64,000 nucleotides of DNA, from assembly GCF_023634765.1 (NCBI RefSeq), contig NZ_JAMLFX010000001.1, forward strand, positions 138,643 through 202,642, written 5' to 3'. Made by a program: the position numbers and the translations under genes. Shown here piece by piece: positions 7,016 through 16,026 of the stretch. How positions within the stretch are numbered: position 1 is the first letter of the stretch; every line of letters begins with the position of its first letter. The DNA is from Pseudomonas sp. AKS31. Its GTDB lineage: Bacteria; Pseudomonadota; Gammaproteobacteria; Pseudomonadales; Pseudomonadaceae. The notes beneath the pieces are model-generated. The model was given only the letters and a program-made list of their open reading frames with translations, was not told the origin of the DNA and searched no databases.

Positions 7016-8259
7016 GGGGCGTCCTTTGCACAGAGTTCGGAAATCATCTTCAAGCGGCGGCGCGCCTCGCTGACGAACGGGTTGCGTTCATCCCAGGCGT
7101 AGCCGGCGAGGATCGAGCAGATCATCCGGCGGATGTCGGCCTGGCTGTCTTGATAAAAAATCACGTCTTGAAAAGTACCGGCATACCAGCCCTCGACGTA
7201 GCAGCGGAAGGTGTCGACGCCGCGCTTGAGTGGCTCGGCGAACTCGCTTTGCCAGTCGACCGTTTCACCCTGCAACTGACGATGCAGCACGGCAGCGGCC
7301 ATGCTCGCCGAGCGCATGGCGATGGTCACGCCGGAGGAAAACACCGGGTCGAGAAATTCCGCCGCGTTGCCGAGCAAGGCGAAGCCCGGCCCATGCAGGG
7401 TTTTCACATTGGCGGCATAACCACCGAGCGTGCGCGCCGGGGTGTCCCAGACAGCGTTGTTCAGTACGCCGGCAAGGCTCGGGGTTTCGGCGATGAAGCT
7501 GCGCAGGCAGGCATCCAGATCGCTGTCACGGCCCTTGAAGTGTTCCTCGGCCGCGACCACACCCACCGAGCAACGTCCGTTGCTGAACGGGATCGTCCAG
7601 AACCAGATATCGCGGTGTTCCGGATGGGTGGTGACGAGAATTTTTTCGCGGTCGAATGCCGGGTTATCGATGTGATCTTCGACGTGGGTGAACACCGCCT
7701 GACGCACCGGGAAATTCGACGGCGCTTCGAGGTCCAGCAGTCGCGACAACACGCGGCCGTAGCCGCTGGCATCAAGGACGAAATCCGCTTCGACGCGATA
7801 GTCGCTGCCGTCCTCGCGACGCACATTCAGCTGCGGTTTCGTCCGCTCGAAATCGACGCTGACGATGGCGTCGCCGTAGCGGATTTCCGCGCCTTGCAAC
7901 GCCGCTTGATCGGCCAGCAGCTTGTCGAAATCAGCACGCTGCACCTGGAACGTGGTCGGCTTGCCATCGGTGAAGGTGTCGCTGAAATCGAAGGCGCTGT
8001 AACGCTCGCCCCAGGCGAATGCGGCGCCGGTCTTGCGCTGGAAGCCGGCGGCATTGACGGCGTCGAGCATGCCGGCCTCTTCGACGAAATCCAGGCAATG
8101 GCTGAGCAGGCTTTCGCCGATGGAGAAGCGTGGGAAGTGCTGGCGCTCGAGCACCAGCACATCGTGGCCCTTGCGCTTGAGCAGTGCAGCGGCGATGGCG
8201 CCCGAAGGGCCGGCGCCGATGATCACGACCTGACGGGATTCCATTTCAACGATTGGCAC
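7012..8259 (-). CDS. FAD-dependent oxidoreductase, tryptophan-halogenase-like
   Basis: A 415-residue flavoprotein. The FAD-binding motif VVIIGAGPSGAIAAALL lies near residues 11-27, and the second flavin motif includes ADFVLDASGYGRVLS. About residue 221 it carries WFWTIP, matching the W-x-W-x-I-P signature of flavin-dependent halogenases, and FSIGESLL resembles their VGES segment. Related genes occur in APE and xanthomonadin clusters. The protein could halogenate or hydroxylate the aryl ring. Whether the halogenase catalytic lysine is present could not be settled. The GTG at 8259 has GGAG upstream and is preferred to the ATG at 8244, which directly follows the previous stop and has no site. 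Confidence 0.82.
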   Translation of the reverse strand: MPIVEMESRQVVIIGAGPSGAIAAALLKRKGHDVLVLERQHFPRFSIGESLLSHCLDFVEEAGMLDAVNAAGFQRKTGAAFAWGERYSAFDFSDTFTDGKPTTFQVQRADFDKLLADQAALQGAEIRYGDAIVSVDFERTKPQLNVRREDGSDYRVEADFVLDASGYGRVLSRLLDLEAPSNFPVRQAVFTHVEDHIDNPAFDREKILVTTHPEHRDIWFWTIPFSNGRCSVGVVAAEEHFKGRDSDLDACLRSFIAETPSLAGVLNNAVWDTPARTLGGYAANVKTLHGPGFALLGNAAEFLDPVFSSGVTIAMRSASMAAAVLHRQLQGETVDWQSEFAEPLKRGVDTFRCYVEGWYAGTFQDVIFYQDSQADIRRMICSILAGYAWDERNPFVSEARRRLKMISELCAKDAP

Positions 8260-9406
8260 GTGAGCTCCGGGACAGAGGCTGTTTCAGATTCAAAGGCGCG
8301 CGATGCAGGCCGATCAGAGCCGGCAGCAACGTCGCGATCAGACCCATCAGCATCAGCGCAAAGTACAGCGCCGGGGTGATGAGTTGTTGTTGCAACAGCA
8401 AATTGAGAAAGACGATTTCGCTCAGACCACGAATGTTCAGCAGCACACTTTCGCGCCAGCGGCTGGCGCCTTCGAACGACGCGCCGGCCCAGCCGAGGCC
8501 GAGCCAGTTGCCGAGCAGTTTACTGGCAATCGGCAACAGCAGCAGCGCCGCCCATTGCACTGCGCCGAGGCTGGCGAGGGCGCTGTGCACATCGATCTGG
8601 ACGATGCCGAAGGTGAGGATCAGCGGGATCGCCAGCCACGTCTGCAAACGGCTCATCCAGTGCGCCGGCAACGGCAGCACCAGCGGCACTTGCAGCGCGG
8701 CCATGCACAGCAGGTAACCGATGCCGAAGATCAGCGCATTGAGTTTGTAGTGCTCGGCCATCACCAGCAGCGCAAAGAAACCGAGGCTGTAGGTCAACGG
8801 CCGGCGCACAGCGAGCAGACGCAACAACAACGGCACACAGGCGAGCCCCAGCGGCAGTAACAGACTGCTCAGATGCAGACTGCCCTGCGCGAGGCCGAAC
8901 AACGTCCAGCAGGTCAGGTCAATGAGGATCGCGGTCTGCACCAGTCGCCGAGTGGCGGCGGGCGGATAATCGATGTGGCGCAGGTACAGATAAAGCACCG
9001 GGATCGCGGTAATCGCGAACACCAGACCGATCGCCAATGAGTTGAGCCACGGCTGCGCGGGCAACAGCCAGTACGCTGCCGCCAGACCGCTGGCGAACGG
9101 CACGAGGAAACTCGGCACGGCGATTTTCACGCTCTGCCGATCGAGTTTCAGGTCGATCACATCGCTGAGGATATGCCCGAGCAGCAAAGCAAAGCTCAGG
9201 CTGTAGAGGTTTTTCAGCCAGTCAGGCGCAATCAGTTGTGCGCCGCTGAGCTGCCAGCCCGGCTCTATCCAGAAGTACATCAGCAGCGGCAAGCCGAAGC
9301 TCGCCAGCAGCAACTGGCTGACGATCGGGATCAGGCCGAAGTGGCGCCCGACGCGAGTGGCCACGGCAAACAGCGCCAGGGCCAGCAGCCAGAAGCCGAC
9401 GATCAT
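8246..9406 (-). CDS. Multi-pass membrane protein, sodium/proton antiporter fold
   Basis: A 386-residue hydrophobic protein with about ten to twelve membrane segments. The arrangement resembles the CPA (Na+/H+ exchanger) superfamily: LAIGLVFAITAIPVLYLYL in the middle and NIRGLSEIVFLNLLL followed by a hydrophobic helix near the end, which match conserved exchanger helices. It lacks a cytosolic regulatory domain. APE operons of pseudomonads carry such a gene; it may support energised export or ion balance for the neighbouring MMPL transporter, which is inference. The ATG at 9406 shares one base with the MMPL stop (TGATG). Longer in-frame extension upstream lies inside the MMPL gene. Confidence 0.8.
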   Translation of the reverse strand: MIVGFWLLALALFAVATRVGRHFGLIPIVSQLLLASFGLPLLMYFWIEPGWQLSGAQLIAPDWLKNLYSLSFALLLGHILSDVIDLKLDRQSVKIAVPSFLVPFASGLAAAYWLLPAQPWLNSLAIGLVFAITAIPVLYLYLRHIDYPPAATRRLVQTAILIDLTCWTLFGLAQGSLHLSSLLLPLGLACVPLLLRLLAVRRPLTYSLGFFALLVMAEHYKLNALIFGIGYLLCMAALQVPLVLPLPAHWMSRLQTWLAIPLILTFGIVQIDVHSALASLGAVQWAALLLLPIASKLLGNWLGLGWAGASFEGASRWRESVLLNIRGLSEIVFLNLLLQQQLITPALYFALMLMGLIATLLPALIGLHRAPLNLKQPLSRSSRANR

Positions 9407-11745
9407 CACGCTGCTGGCTCCGTGACGGCGGCGGCCTGTTCGTGGCGTCCGGCCCACGGTGCGAGCATGAAGCTGAACGCGAGGCCGAGGCTCACCGACA
9501 TACCGAAATTGCTCACCGCCGGCGTGCTGGAAACCGCCAGCAAACCAAACGACAACCACGTCGTCACAGCGGCCAGCAGGGTGCCGAGCAGGCTCACCGC
9601 CGCACCGCCGACCTGTTCACGCATGAGAATCGCGTAGTCGACGCTGATCGCGGTGACCAGCAGCAGACCGAACAGGCTGAACAGCGTCAGTGGCTGACCG
9701 AGCCAGCCAAGGCTGGCCAGACTGCACAAAGCGGCGAGCAACGGCAGGGCGACAATGCGCAGCGCGCCGCCGAGGCCGAACGGCAGCATCAGCACCAGCA
9801 CGATCAACGCGCAGGAGGCGAGTTTCAGTTCAGCAGCGCTGATTTGCGTCGCAGCAAAGACTTCATTCAACTCACCGAGACGATCGACCAGCATTACCCC
9901 CGGCAAGTCCAGTGCCTGCACCCGCAACAGCGCCGGGTTGTTCAAGCCTTGCAGGCTGGTCATTGCCGCTACGCCGTCTTCCGTCGGACCGAGCCAGAGC
10001 GTGCGATAAGGCTCGCCGAGCGGGCCGGCCAATGCCGCGTCGATGTCCTCGGCAGGCACGGTCTGCAATTGCTGTAGTTCGGTTTGCAGCGCGGCGAGCG
10101 GGACGCCGAGGTCGAGCAGTGGCTGCCAGTATTGCGGCAGTTTGTTCAGCGCCTGGCGTACCTGTTCTTGCTGGTTTGGCGGGCTGACCAGTTGATCGAG
10201 GGCCAGATAGCCTTGCAGCTTTTCGAGGTTGACCAGTTGCTGCAGACGCTCGCTCAGCGCGGCCTGCCGCTCGAGCAATTGCTGCTGATTGTCGGCGCGT
10301 ACGAGGAAAAACTGGCTGGTCGGCTGATAGCCGGTGATGCGCGCGATGGTCTGCGCTTCGTCGGTCAGGCGTTGCGGCGCGCCGACCCACTGGCGAATGT
10401 CATTCTTGCTTTGCAACTGCACCAGACCGCCCACACAGAAGGCGAGCAGCAACGCCAGCAACACCGGCGTGTGCACGCGTTCGAGGAGTTTTTCGCGCAG
10501 CGCGACCATGCGCTCGGCCAGATGCAGCGGCCATTGCGCGGGGCGCAGTTCGACGTTTTTCAGCAACGCCGGCAACAGGCACACCGCCGACAGATAGGCA
10601 CCGAGCAAGCCGGCGGCGGAGAACACCGCGATTTGCGTCAGCGCCGGGAACGGCGTCCACGCCAGCGCCAAGTATCCGATGGCACTGGTGACCAGGCTCA
10701 GAGTCAGCCCGGACAGCGTCAAACGCAACGCCGGCCAACTGCGCCACGGCTTCAGGCTCCAGCTCTTCGACAGATAGTGCAGCGGGTAATCCACGGCCAC
10801 GCCGATCAGGCTGGAGCCGAGCACCAGCGTCATCACGTGCATATGGCCGAACAGCGCCACACACGCCACCGCACCGAAGAGCATGCCGACCAGCACCGGC
10901 ACGAACGCCAGCAACACGCGCCAGCGGCGGAAAGCGAGCAACAGCAGCAACAGGATACCGACCGTGGCACCGCCGCCGACCCAGGTCATTTCGCGCGTGG
11001 CTTGCTGCTGACCGTTGGCCGCGTAGAGCAAGCCGCTGGCGGCCAGTAGTTGCACGTCGGATTTCGCCGCCTGCTCGCGGCTGTGTTGTAGCAGCGCCGC
11101 GACTTGCAGCGGCAGGTTCATATCGAAGGCATTGCCGGTGGTGCGTGCGCGCAGCAGCACCCAGCTCTTGCCGTCGGCGTCGGCAATCAACGTGCCGCTG
11201 CCGATGTCCAGTTGCACCGAACCGTGCTGTGGCTGGCTGTTCTGGATGCGCCCGGTCAGGCCCAGCCAGTCATCCTGGCTCGGCACCAGACTGAAACCGC
11301 TGAACGGGTCGAACAGGGCCTGCACGCGTTGCTGAATGAACACGTCGGGATGTTCGATCAGCAGTTGCCGATCATCTGCCGAAAGCATCGCCAGCCGCCC
11401 GTGCAGCAGTTGCGTGCGCAGCGCTGGCAGATCCGCCTGCAGGTTCCACTGCACTTTCTCGAACAGACCACTGGCCTGCCATTGCTCGCCCAGCGCCTGC
11501 GCCATGGCCACCGCGTGCTGACGATCGGCGTGGCCGACCAGCACCAGCATCTCGCGGTTGAGCGGTTCCTGCATGCGCTGTTCGGCGCGCAGTTCGAGGG
11601 CGTCGGGGTGGGTGCCGGGGACCAGTTCCATCAGATTGGCCGACAGCGGCGCACCGTCGCGCCACTGCCAGCCGGCCAGGGCGACGACCGCCAGCAAAAG
11701 GATCAAAAACAGCCAGGGCAGCCTGCGTTCACTCGGCAAAGTCAT
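9406..11745 (-). CDS. MMPL/RND-family exporter of the aryl polyene cluster
   Basis: A 779-residue transporter with the two-fold MMPL layout. One N-terminal helix is followed by a large periplasmic loop (about residues 50-245), then a helix bundle beginning WVGGGATVGILLLLLLAF and containing GVAVDYPLHYL. A second loop and a second bundle containing AISVDYAILMREQ follow. The conserved Asp in each GVAVDY/AISVDY motif is the expected proton-relay residue. MMPL proteins export lipids, and in APE or xanthomonadin clusters one is thought to move the pigment lipid toward the outer membrane. The start overlaps the LolA-like gene by 17 bp. Confidence 0.9.
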   Translation of the reverse strand: MTLPSERRLPWLFLILLLAVVALAGWQWRDGAPLSANLMELVPGTHPDALELRAEQRMQEPLNREMLVLVGHADRQHAVAMAQALGEQWQASGLFEKVQWNLQADLPALRTQLLHGRLAMLSADDRQLLIEHPDVFIQQRVQALFDPFSGFSLVPSQDDWLGLTGRIQNSQPQHGSVQLDIGSGTLIADADGKSWVLLRARTTGNAFDMNLPLQVAALLQHSREQAAKSDVQLLAASGLLYAANGQQQATREMTWVGGGATVGILLLLLLAFRRWRVLLAFVPVLVGMLFGAVACVALFGHMHVMTLVLGSSLIGVAVDYPLHYLSKSWSLKPWRSWPALRLTLSGLTLSLVTSAIGYLALAWTPFPALTQIAVFSAAGLLGAYLSAVCLLPALLKNVELRPAQWPLHLAERMVALREKLLERVHTPVLLALLLAFCVGGLVQLQSKNDIRQWVGAPQRLTDEAQTIARITGYQPTSQFFLVRADNQQQLLERQAALSERLQQLVNLEKLQGYLALDQLVSPPNQQEQVRQALNKLPQYWQPLLDLGVPLAALQTELQQLQTVPAEDIDAALAGPLGEPYRTLWLGPTEDGVAAMTSLQGLNNPALLRVQALDLPGVMLVDRLGELNEVFAATQISAAELKLASCALIVLVLMLPFGLGGALRIVALPLLAALCSLASLGWLGQPLTLFSLFGLLLVTAISVDYAILMREQVGGAAVSLLGTLLAAVTTWLSFGLLAVSSTPAVSNFGMSVSLGLAFSFMLAPWAGRHEQAAAVTEPAA

Positions 11746-12331
11746 GTTGCTCCGCGTCGCTCAACGGTTGATCAGCAGTGCTGTCCTGCATGCGCAGCAC
11801 GGTGCTGTCGCCCTGGGTTTCCAGCAGTTCGATGGTTTGCACCAGCGTGCCGCCGTCGATATTGATCTGGTTGAACACTTGCTTGAGCAGCAGCGAGCGC
11901 GGGGTCAGGGTCAGTTTCCACTGCTGTGCGTCGCCGCTCAGGGCCAGTTCGAAGTCGCGTTGCAGGCCGCTGCTGTCGCCTTGCAGCACGGCGAGGAACA
12001 AGCGGTTCTGCTCGGCCCCGGCACTCTTGTTCGGCAGCATCTGCCAGCCATTGCCTTCACGCCGGGCGATGCCTTTGGCGGTGATGCGGTAGTCCTGTTG
12101 CAGCGGGGTTTTCAGCAGCCAGAGCAGGCCGTGGTTTTTTGCCAGAACAAAACTGCCCTTGCTGATCAGCGGCTGCGGTAATGCACGCAGGTGTTTTTCC
12201 TGAATGAACTGACCGTGGATCACGTCCGGTTTCGCCAGTTGCTCGCTCAGTTGTTGCAGGTCGAAGGCGTTGGCCAGCGACGACACGGCCAGCAGCGCCA
12301 CTGCGCCAAGGCTTCTGAATAACAGGTTCAT
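11729..12331 (-). CDS. LolA-like periplasmic carrier of the aryl polyene cluster
   Basis: A 200-residue protein with signal peptide MNLLFRSLGAVALLAVSSLANA. The body resembles the LolA/outer-membrane lipoprotein carrier fold: VIHGQFIQEKHLRALPQPLISKG is the typical first strand region, followed by GLLWLLKTP and YRITAKGI. It probably binds a lipidic APE intermediate in the periplasm and works with the MMPL pump, by analogy with other pigment-lipid clusters. It overlaps the thioesterase gene by 4 bp (ATGA). It is distinct from housekeeping lolA, which is not in this window. Confidence 0.86.
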   Translation of the reverse strand: MNLLFRSLGAVALLAVSSLANAFDLQQLSEQLAKPDVIHGQFIQEKHLRALPQPLISKGSFVLAKNHGLLWLLKTPLQQDYRITAKGIARREGNGWQMLPNKSAGAEQNRLFLAVLQGDSSGLQRDFELALSGDAQQWKLTLTPRSLLLKQVFNQINIDGGTLVQTIELLETQGDSTVLRMQDSTADQPLSDAEQHDFAE

Positions 12332-12753
12332 CGCAGCATCCTTTCCACGGCTTCGGTGAAGACTTTCGGTGAGGCAAGTTGCATCTCGCGACTGCTCACT
12401 TCAACGGCAACCTGCACCGAGCTGGCGCGGGTCAGGCGTTCGCCGCTTTGCAGGTCGGTGATCAGGTAATTGATCTTCAGGCGGTTTTCCCACTCGACCA
12501 GGCTGGCGCGTACATTCAGGCGCTGACCGAACACCGCGCCACGGACGTAGCGCAATTGCAGGTCGATGATCGGCCAGGCGAAGCCGGACTCGGCCATCTG
12601 CGTGTAGTTGTGGCCGATCATGTCCAGCAACGCGCAACGCGCCACTTCCAGATACTTGACGTAATGGCCGTGCCACACGACGTGCATGGTGTCGACGTCA
12701 AAGAACGGCACAAGGATTTCGGTGTCGGCGTGAAGTACTCCGGCGCTACGCAT
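12328..12753 (-). CDS. 4-hydroxybenzoyl-CoA-type thioesterase of the aryl polyene cluster
   Basis: A 141-residue YbgC/4HBT-type hotdog thioesterase. The catalytic region FDVDTMHVVWHGHYVKYLE carries the Asp expected in D-x-D-x(2-3)-V-x-H, and the C-terminal part (SGERLTRASSVQVAVEV) is the usual beta sheet. It may release the finished polyene from ACP or remove stalled acyl groups (ApeK-like role). Both ends overlap neighbours, by 8 bp with the ammonia-lyase and by 4 bp with the LolA-like gene. Confidence 0.86.
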   Translation of the reverse strand: MRSAGVLHADTEILVPFFDVDTMHVVWHGHYVKYLEVARCALLDMIGHNYTQMAESGFAWPIIDLQLRYVRGAVFGQRLNVRASLVEWENRLKINYLITDLQSGERLTRASSVQVAVEVSSREMQLASPKVFTEAVERMLR

Positions 12754-14290
12754 GCAGCCTCCAGTGTTGTGCGGCGATACGTTGCAGGCACAGGCGCAAT
12801 TCGCCTTCCAGCGCGCGGTCTTCGATCACCGGCGGGAAGTCCTTGGCCAGTTCTGCGTGCATTGCCGCCAGCGACGGTGGCAGCGGTCGGGCATCTTCAG
12901 CTTGGGCGCGCAGCCATACGCCTTGATTGGCGGCGAGCAGGGTGGCGGCGGCGACTTGTTCGGTCAGCTCCAGCACGCGAATCGCGTCGCGGGCGGCGAT
13001 GGTGCCCATGCTGACTTTGTCCTGGTTGTGGCACTCGGTGGAGCGCGAGAACACGCTGGCCGGCATGGTGTTTTTCAGCGCTTCGGCGGTCCACGCGCTG
13101 GTACCGATCTGCACGGCTTTGAAGCCATGGTTGATCATTGTCCGGTCCGCCGGAGCACCGGAGAGGTTGCTCGGCAGGCCGTGGTTGTAGCGTTCGTCGA
13201 CCAGCAGCGCGAGTTGCCGATCCAGCAGGTCAGCAACGTTGGCCACGAGGTTTTTCAGGCTGTCCATGGCGAACGCGATATGCCCGCCGTAGAAGTGCCC
13301 ACCGTGCAACACGCGTTCGGCTTCGGCGTCGATGATCGGGTTGTCGTTGGCGCTGTTCAGTTCGGTTTCGATGAACGAACGCAGCCAGTTCAGGCTGTCG
13401 GCCAACACCCCGAGGACATGCGGGGCGCAGCGCAGCGAGTAACGATCCTGCAATCGATGCAGCGGCGCGGTCGGTGCGTCGATCGCCAGATCCTTGCGCA
13501 GCCACGCGGCGACCTGCATTTGCCCTGGATGTGGTTTGGCGGCGAACAGACGTTCGTCGAAGTGTTCCGGGTTGCCTTGCAGTGCGACCACATTGAGCGC
13601 AGTGATGCGCGTGGCCAGTTGCAGCAGGTAGTCGGCGCGGGCGTAAGCGAGGCAGGCGAGACCGGTCATCACCGCAGTGCCGTTCATCAGGGCCAAGGCT
13701 TCTTTCGGACGCAACACCAGCGGCGCCCAGCCGAGTTCGCGATGCACATCGGCAGACTGGCGACGTTCGCTACGGAACATTACTTCACGTTCACCGGATA
13801 GCGTTGCGGCGACATAGGACAGCGGCGTCAGATCGCCGCTGGCGCCGACCGAACCTTCTTCAGGAATCAGCGGCAGGATGTCGTATTCGAGGAAGGCATG
13901 CAGACGCTCCAGCAATTCAACGCGCACCCCGGAGACTCCGTGACACAGCGACTGCAAACGCGCCGCCAGCACCGCGCGAGTGGCTTGCGCGTCGAGCAGT
14001 TTGCCCAGCCCGCAACCGTGGAAGGTGTAGAGGTGGCGCGGCAACGCTTCGACGTGATGCAGCGGCACCGCAACCACGCAGGAATCGCCATAACCGGTGG
14101 TCACGCCGTAGATCACGCCTTCCTTGTCCAGCAGCGAATCGAGAAAACGTGCACCCTTGGCGATGCGTTCGCGATAGTCGGCGTCGCTCTGCAACTGCAC
14201 GGGTGCCTGACGGTTGGCCAGGGCCAGCACGTCTTCGATGCGCAAAGGGCGTTCGCCGAAGGTTACCGGCTCATGGGTTGGCGTCGTCAT
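12746..14290 (-). CDS. HAL/PAL-family aromatic amino acid ammonia-lyase
   Basis: A 514-residue lyase. The MIO prosthetic group forms from Ala-Ser-Gly in GSVGASGDLTPLSYVA (about residue 151). Conserved segments GVTTGYGDS, NDNPI and FYGGHIAF match the family. The substrate-selectivity pair just before the Gly-rich loop reads Phe-His in YTFHGCGLG, where histidine lyases carry Ser-His and tyrosine lyases His-Leu. The enzyme is therefore more likely to act on phenylalanine or tyrosine than on histidine, giving cinnamate or 4-coumarate as an aryl starter. That is inference by eye. GGAAGA lies just upstream of the ATG, which overlaps the preceding acyltransferase by 20 bp. Confidence 0.9.
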   Translation of the reverse strand: MTTPTHEPVTFGERPLRIEDVLALANRQAPVQLQSDADYRERIAKGARFLDSLLDKEGVIYGVTTGYGDSCVVAVPLHHVEALPRHLYTFHGCGLGKLLDAQATRAVLAARLQSLCHGVSGVRVELLERLHAFLEYDILPLIPEEGSVGASGDLTPLSYVAATLSGEREVMFRSERRQSADVHRELGWAPLVLRPKEALALMNGTAVMTGLACLAYARADYLLQLATRITALNVVALQGNPEHFDERLFAAKPHPGQMQVAAWLRKDLAIDAPTAPLHRLQDRYSLRCAPHVLGVLADSLNWLRSFIETELNSANDNPIIDAEAERVLHGGHFYGGHIAFAMDSLKNLVANVADLLDRQLALLVDERYNHGLPSNLSGAPADRTMINHGFKAVQIGTSAWTAEALKNTMPASVFSRSTECHNQDKVSMGTIAARDAIRVLELTEQVAAATLLAANQGVWLRAQAEDARPLPPSLAAMHAELAKDFPPVIEDRALEGELRLCLQRIAAQHWRLHA

Positions 14291-15218
14291 CGGTCTTCCA
14301 GAAAGGGTAAAAGTTGAACCATTGTTGCGGCGCTTCGAGGCAATAGTGACTCAGGCGCTGCGCATAGCGGGTGGCCCACTGATGAATGACCTGCTCGCGC
14401 TCGCTGCGCTTCCACACCACGGCGTCGGCGAAGGGTTCGAGGGTCAGGCGATAGTGGCCGTCCGGCTGTTTGAGGCACATGAGCAGATTGACCGGGCATT
14501 TCAGCAGGCCGGCGAGTAGCCACGGGCCTTGCGGGAACGGCGCCGGATGGCCGAGAAAGTCCACGGTGACACTGCGCCCGCCGTGCAGCGGCACGCGGTC
14601 GCCAGCAATCGCCAGCCACTCGCCGCGCTCCAGGCGTTCGTGCAGTTGCAGCATGATCACCGGGTCGAGTTCGCTGACCTGAATCAGACGCAGATTGGTC
14701 GCTCCAGCCTCGCCCAGCAAACGGTTGAATTGCTCAGCGTGCTTGGTGTGTACCAGCACGTTCATGGTGACCTTTTCGCCGATCTCCGCCAGTGCGCGAC
14801 AGACTTCCAGGTTGCCCAGGTGCGCGCCGACCAGCAGTTGCCCGCGACTGCCGCGCAATTGATTGCGCAGCAGGGCGGGGTCGATGATTTCGATCTGTTC
14901 GATGCGCAGCTTGCCGTTCCACACATCGAGCTTGTCGAGCATCGAATCGGCGAATGCCATGAACTGGCCGAACACCCGCCAATGCGTGGGGCGTAAATCT
15001 TCGCGCTGGCTCCATGCGGCCAGGCGCTGCTGGTATTGCCAGGCACTGCGCCGTGCGGTGCTACCGAACAGGAAAAAGTACAGGACGATGCCGTACAGCA
15101 ACGGACTGAGCAGGCGTCGGCCAAGGACCTTGGCGGCGAACGCGGTGAATTTCATCAGCAGGAAACTGCCGCGTTCCTCGCGGTCAGCCCAGTGCTGCTT
15201 GTCGGCTTCGCCGCTCAT
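14271..15218 (-). CDS. LpxL/HtrB-like lysophospholipid acyltransferase
   Basis: A 315-residue membrane-associated acyltransferase. The H-x4-E active site appears in GAHLGNLEVCRAL, and GDRVPLHGGRSVTVDFLG and FPQGPWLLAGLLKCPV match the lipid A acyltransferase family. The N-terminal hydrophobic segment (LLSPLLYGIVLYFFLFG) anchors it to the inner membrane. In APE clusters such enzymes are proposed to help attach the aryl polyene carboxylate to a glycerol or sugar lipid carrier. The ATG at 15218 overlaps the glycosyltransferase stop by 4 bp; in-frame ATGs further upstream fall inside that gene. Confidence 0.88.
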   Translation of the reverse strand: MSGEADKQHWADREERGSFLLMKFTAFAAKVLGRRLLSPLLYGIVLYFFLFGSTARRSAWQYQQRLAAWSQREDLRPTHWRVFGQFMAFADSMLDKLDVWNGKLRIEQIEIIDPALLRNQLRGSRGQLLVGAHLGNLEVCRALAEIGEKVTMNVLVHTKHAEQFNRLLGEAGATNLRLIQVSELDPVIMLQLHERLERGEWLAIAGDRVPLHGGRSVTVDFLGHPAPFPQGPWLLAGLLKCPVNLLMCLKQPDGHYRLTLEPFADAVVWKRSEREQVIHQWATRYAQRLSHYCLEAPQQWFNFYPFWKTDDDANP

Positions 15219-15949
15219 GCGCGCCACCGCCGCCAGAGGATCGCCGGGAAACGCAGCAACATGCCGAGAAACAACCGTGTGTGCATGCTGGAAATCAGTG
15301 CGTTGTCGTGGAACAGACGGAAGTGCGATACGCCGTCCAGCGGGTAATGCACGCTGGTTTGCAGCCAGCGCATCGGCTGATTGCGCCACGACAGGCGCAC
15401 GAGAATGTCCGAGTCGAAATCCATGCGCTTGCCGACTTTTGCCGAGTCGATCACCGCCAGCGTCGGGGCCAGCGGATAGACGCGGAAACCGCACATCGAA
15501 TCGCGGATCTGCAGCGACAGCGTGTTGATCCAGACCATCACATGGGTCAGATAGCGCGCGTACAAACGACCTTTCGGTACGCTCTCGTCGAACAGCGGAT
15601 AACCGCAGATCATCGCCTCGGGATGGGCGCGGGATTCTTCAACAAAACGGGCGACATCGTGCAGATCGTGTTGCCCGTCGGCATCGACCTGCAGCGCATG
15701 GCTGAAACCCAATAGCACGGCTTCGCGCAAACCGGTCATGACTGCGCCGCCCTTGCCCTGATTGGCGGTCAGGCGCACCAGGTGCACGTTGTCGCGTTCC
15801 GCCAAACCGTCGAGCACTCTGGCGCAGGAGAGCGTGCTGGCGTCGTCCACCAGAATGCACGGCAGACCTTGCGCGAGCAGGGCGTCGACCACGGTGCCGA
15901 TCGCGGTTTCGTGGTTGTAGACCGGGATAACGGCACAAGGGTTATGCAT
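15215..15949 (-). CDS. Family 2 glycosyltransferase-like protein of the aryl polyene cluster
   Basis: A 244-residue GT-A fold protein. The N-terminus CAVIPVYNHETAIGTVVDAL and the segment ILVDDAS are standard GT2 motifs, and the metal-binding D-x-D appears in LQVDADGQHD. It ends with hydrophobic segments that may associate with the membrane. GT2 proteins in APE clusters are thought to help build the lipid or sugar anchor. The start at 15949 has GGAG 7 bases upstream. A 77-bp gap, one of the few in the operon, separates it from the ligase gene. Confidence 0.88.
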   Translation of the reverse strand: MHNPCAVIPVYNHETAIGTVVDALLAQGLPCILVDDASTLSCARVLDGLAERDNVHLVRLTANQGKGGAVMTGLREAVLLGFSHALQVDADGQHDLHDVARFVEESRAHPEAMICGYPLFDESVPKGRLYARYLTHVMVWINTLSLQIRDSMCGFRVYPLAPTLAVIDSAKVGKRMDFDSDILVRLSWRNQPMRWLQTSVHYPLDGVSHFRLFHDNALISSMHTRLFLGMLLRFPAILWRRWRA

Positions 15950-15986
15950 ACGTGTTCTCCATTGGAAGACCGCGATCCCTGTAGGC

Positions 15987-16003
15987 GTGAGCCTGCTCGC
16001 GAT
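15987..16003. repeat. Solitary REP half-element
   Basis: GTGAGCCTGCTCGCGAT matches one arm of the GAGCGAGCCTGCTCGCGA class of REP (compare 21427-21516). It lies in the short gap between the ligase and the glycosyltransferase. No partner arm is seen. Confidence 0.5.
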
Positions 16004-16026
16004 TGAGTGCGCAGCACTCACCAAGG

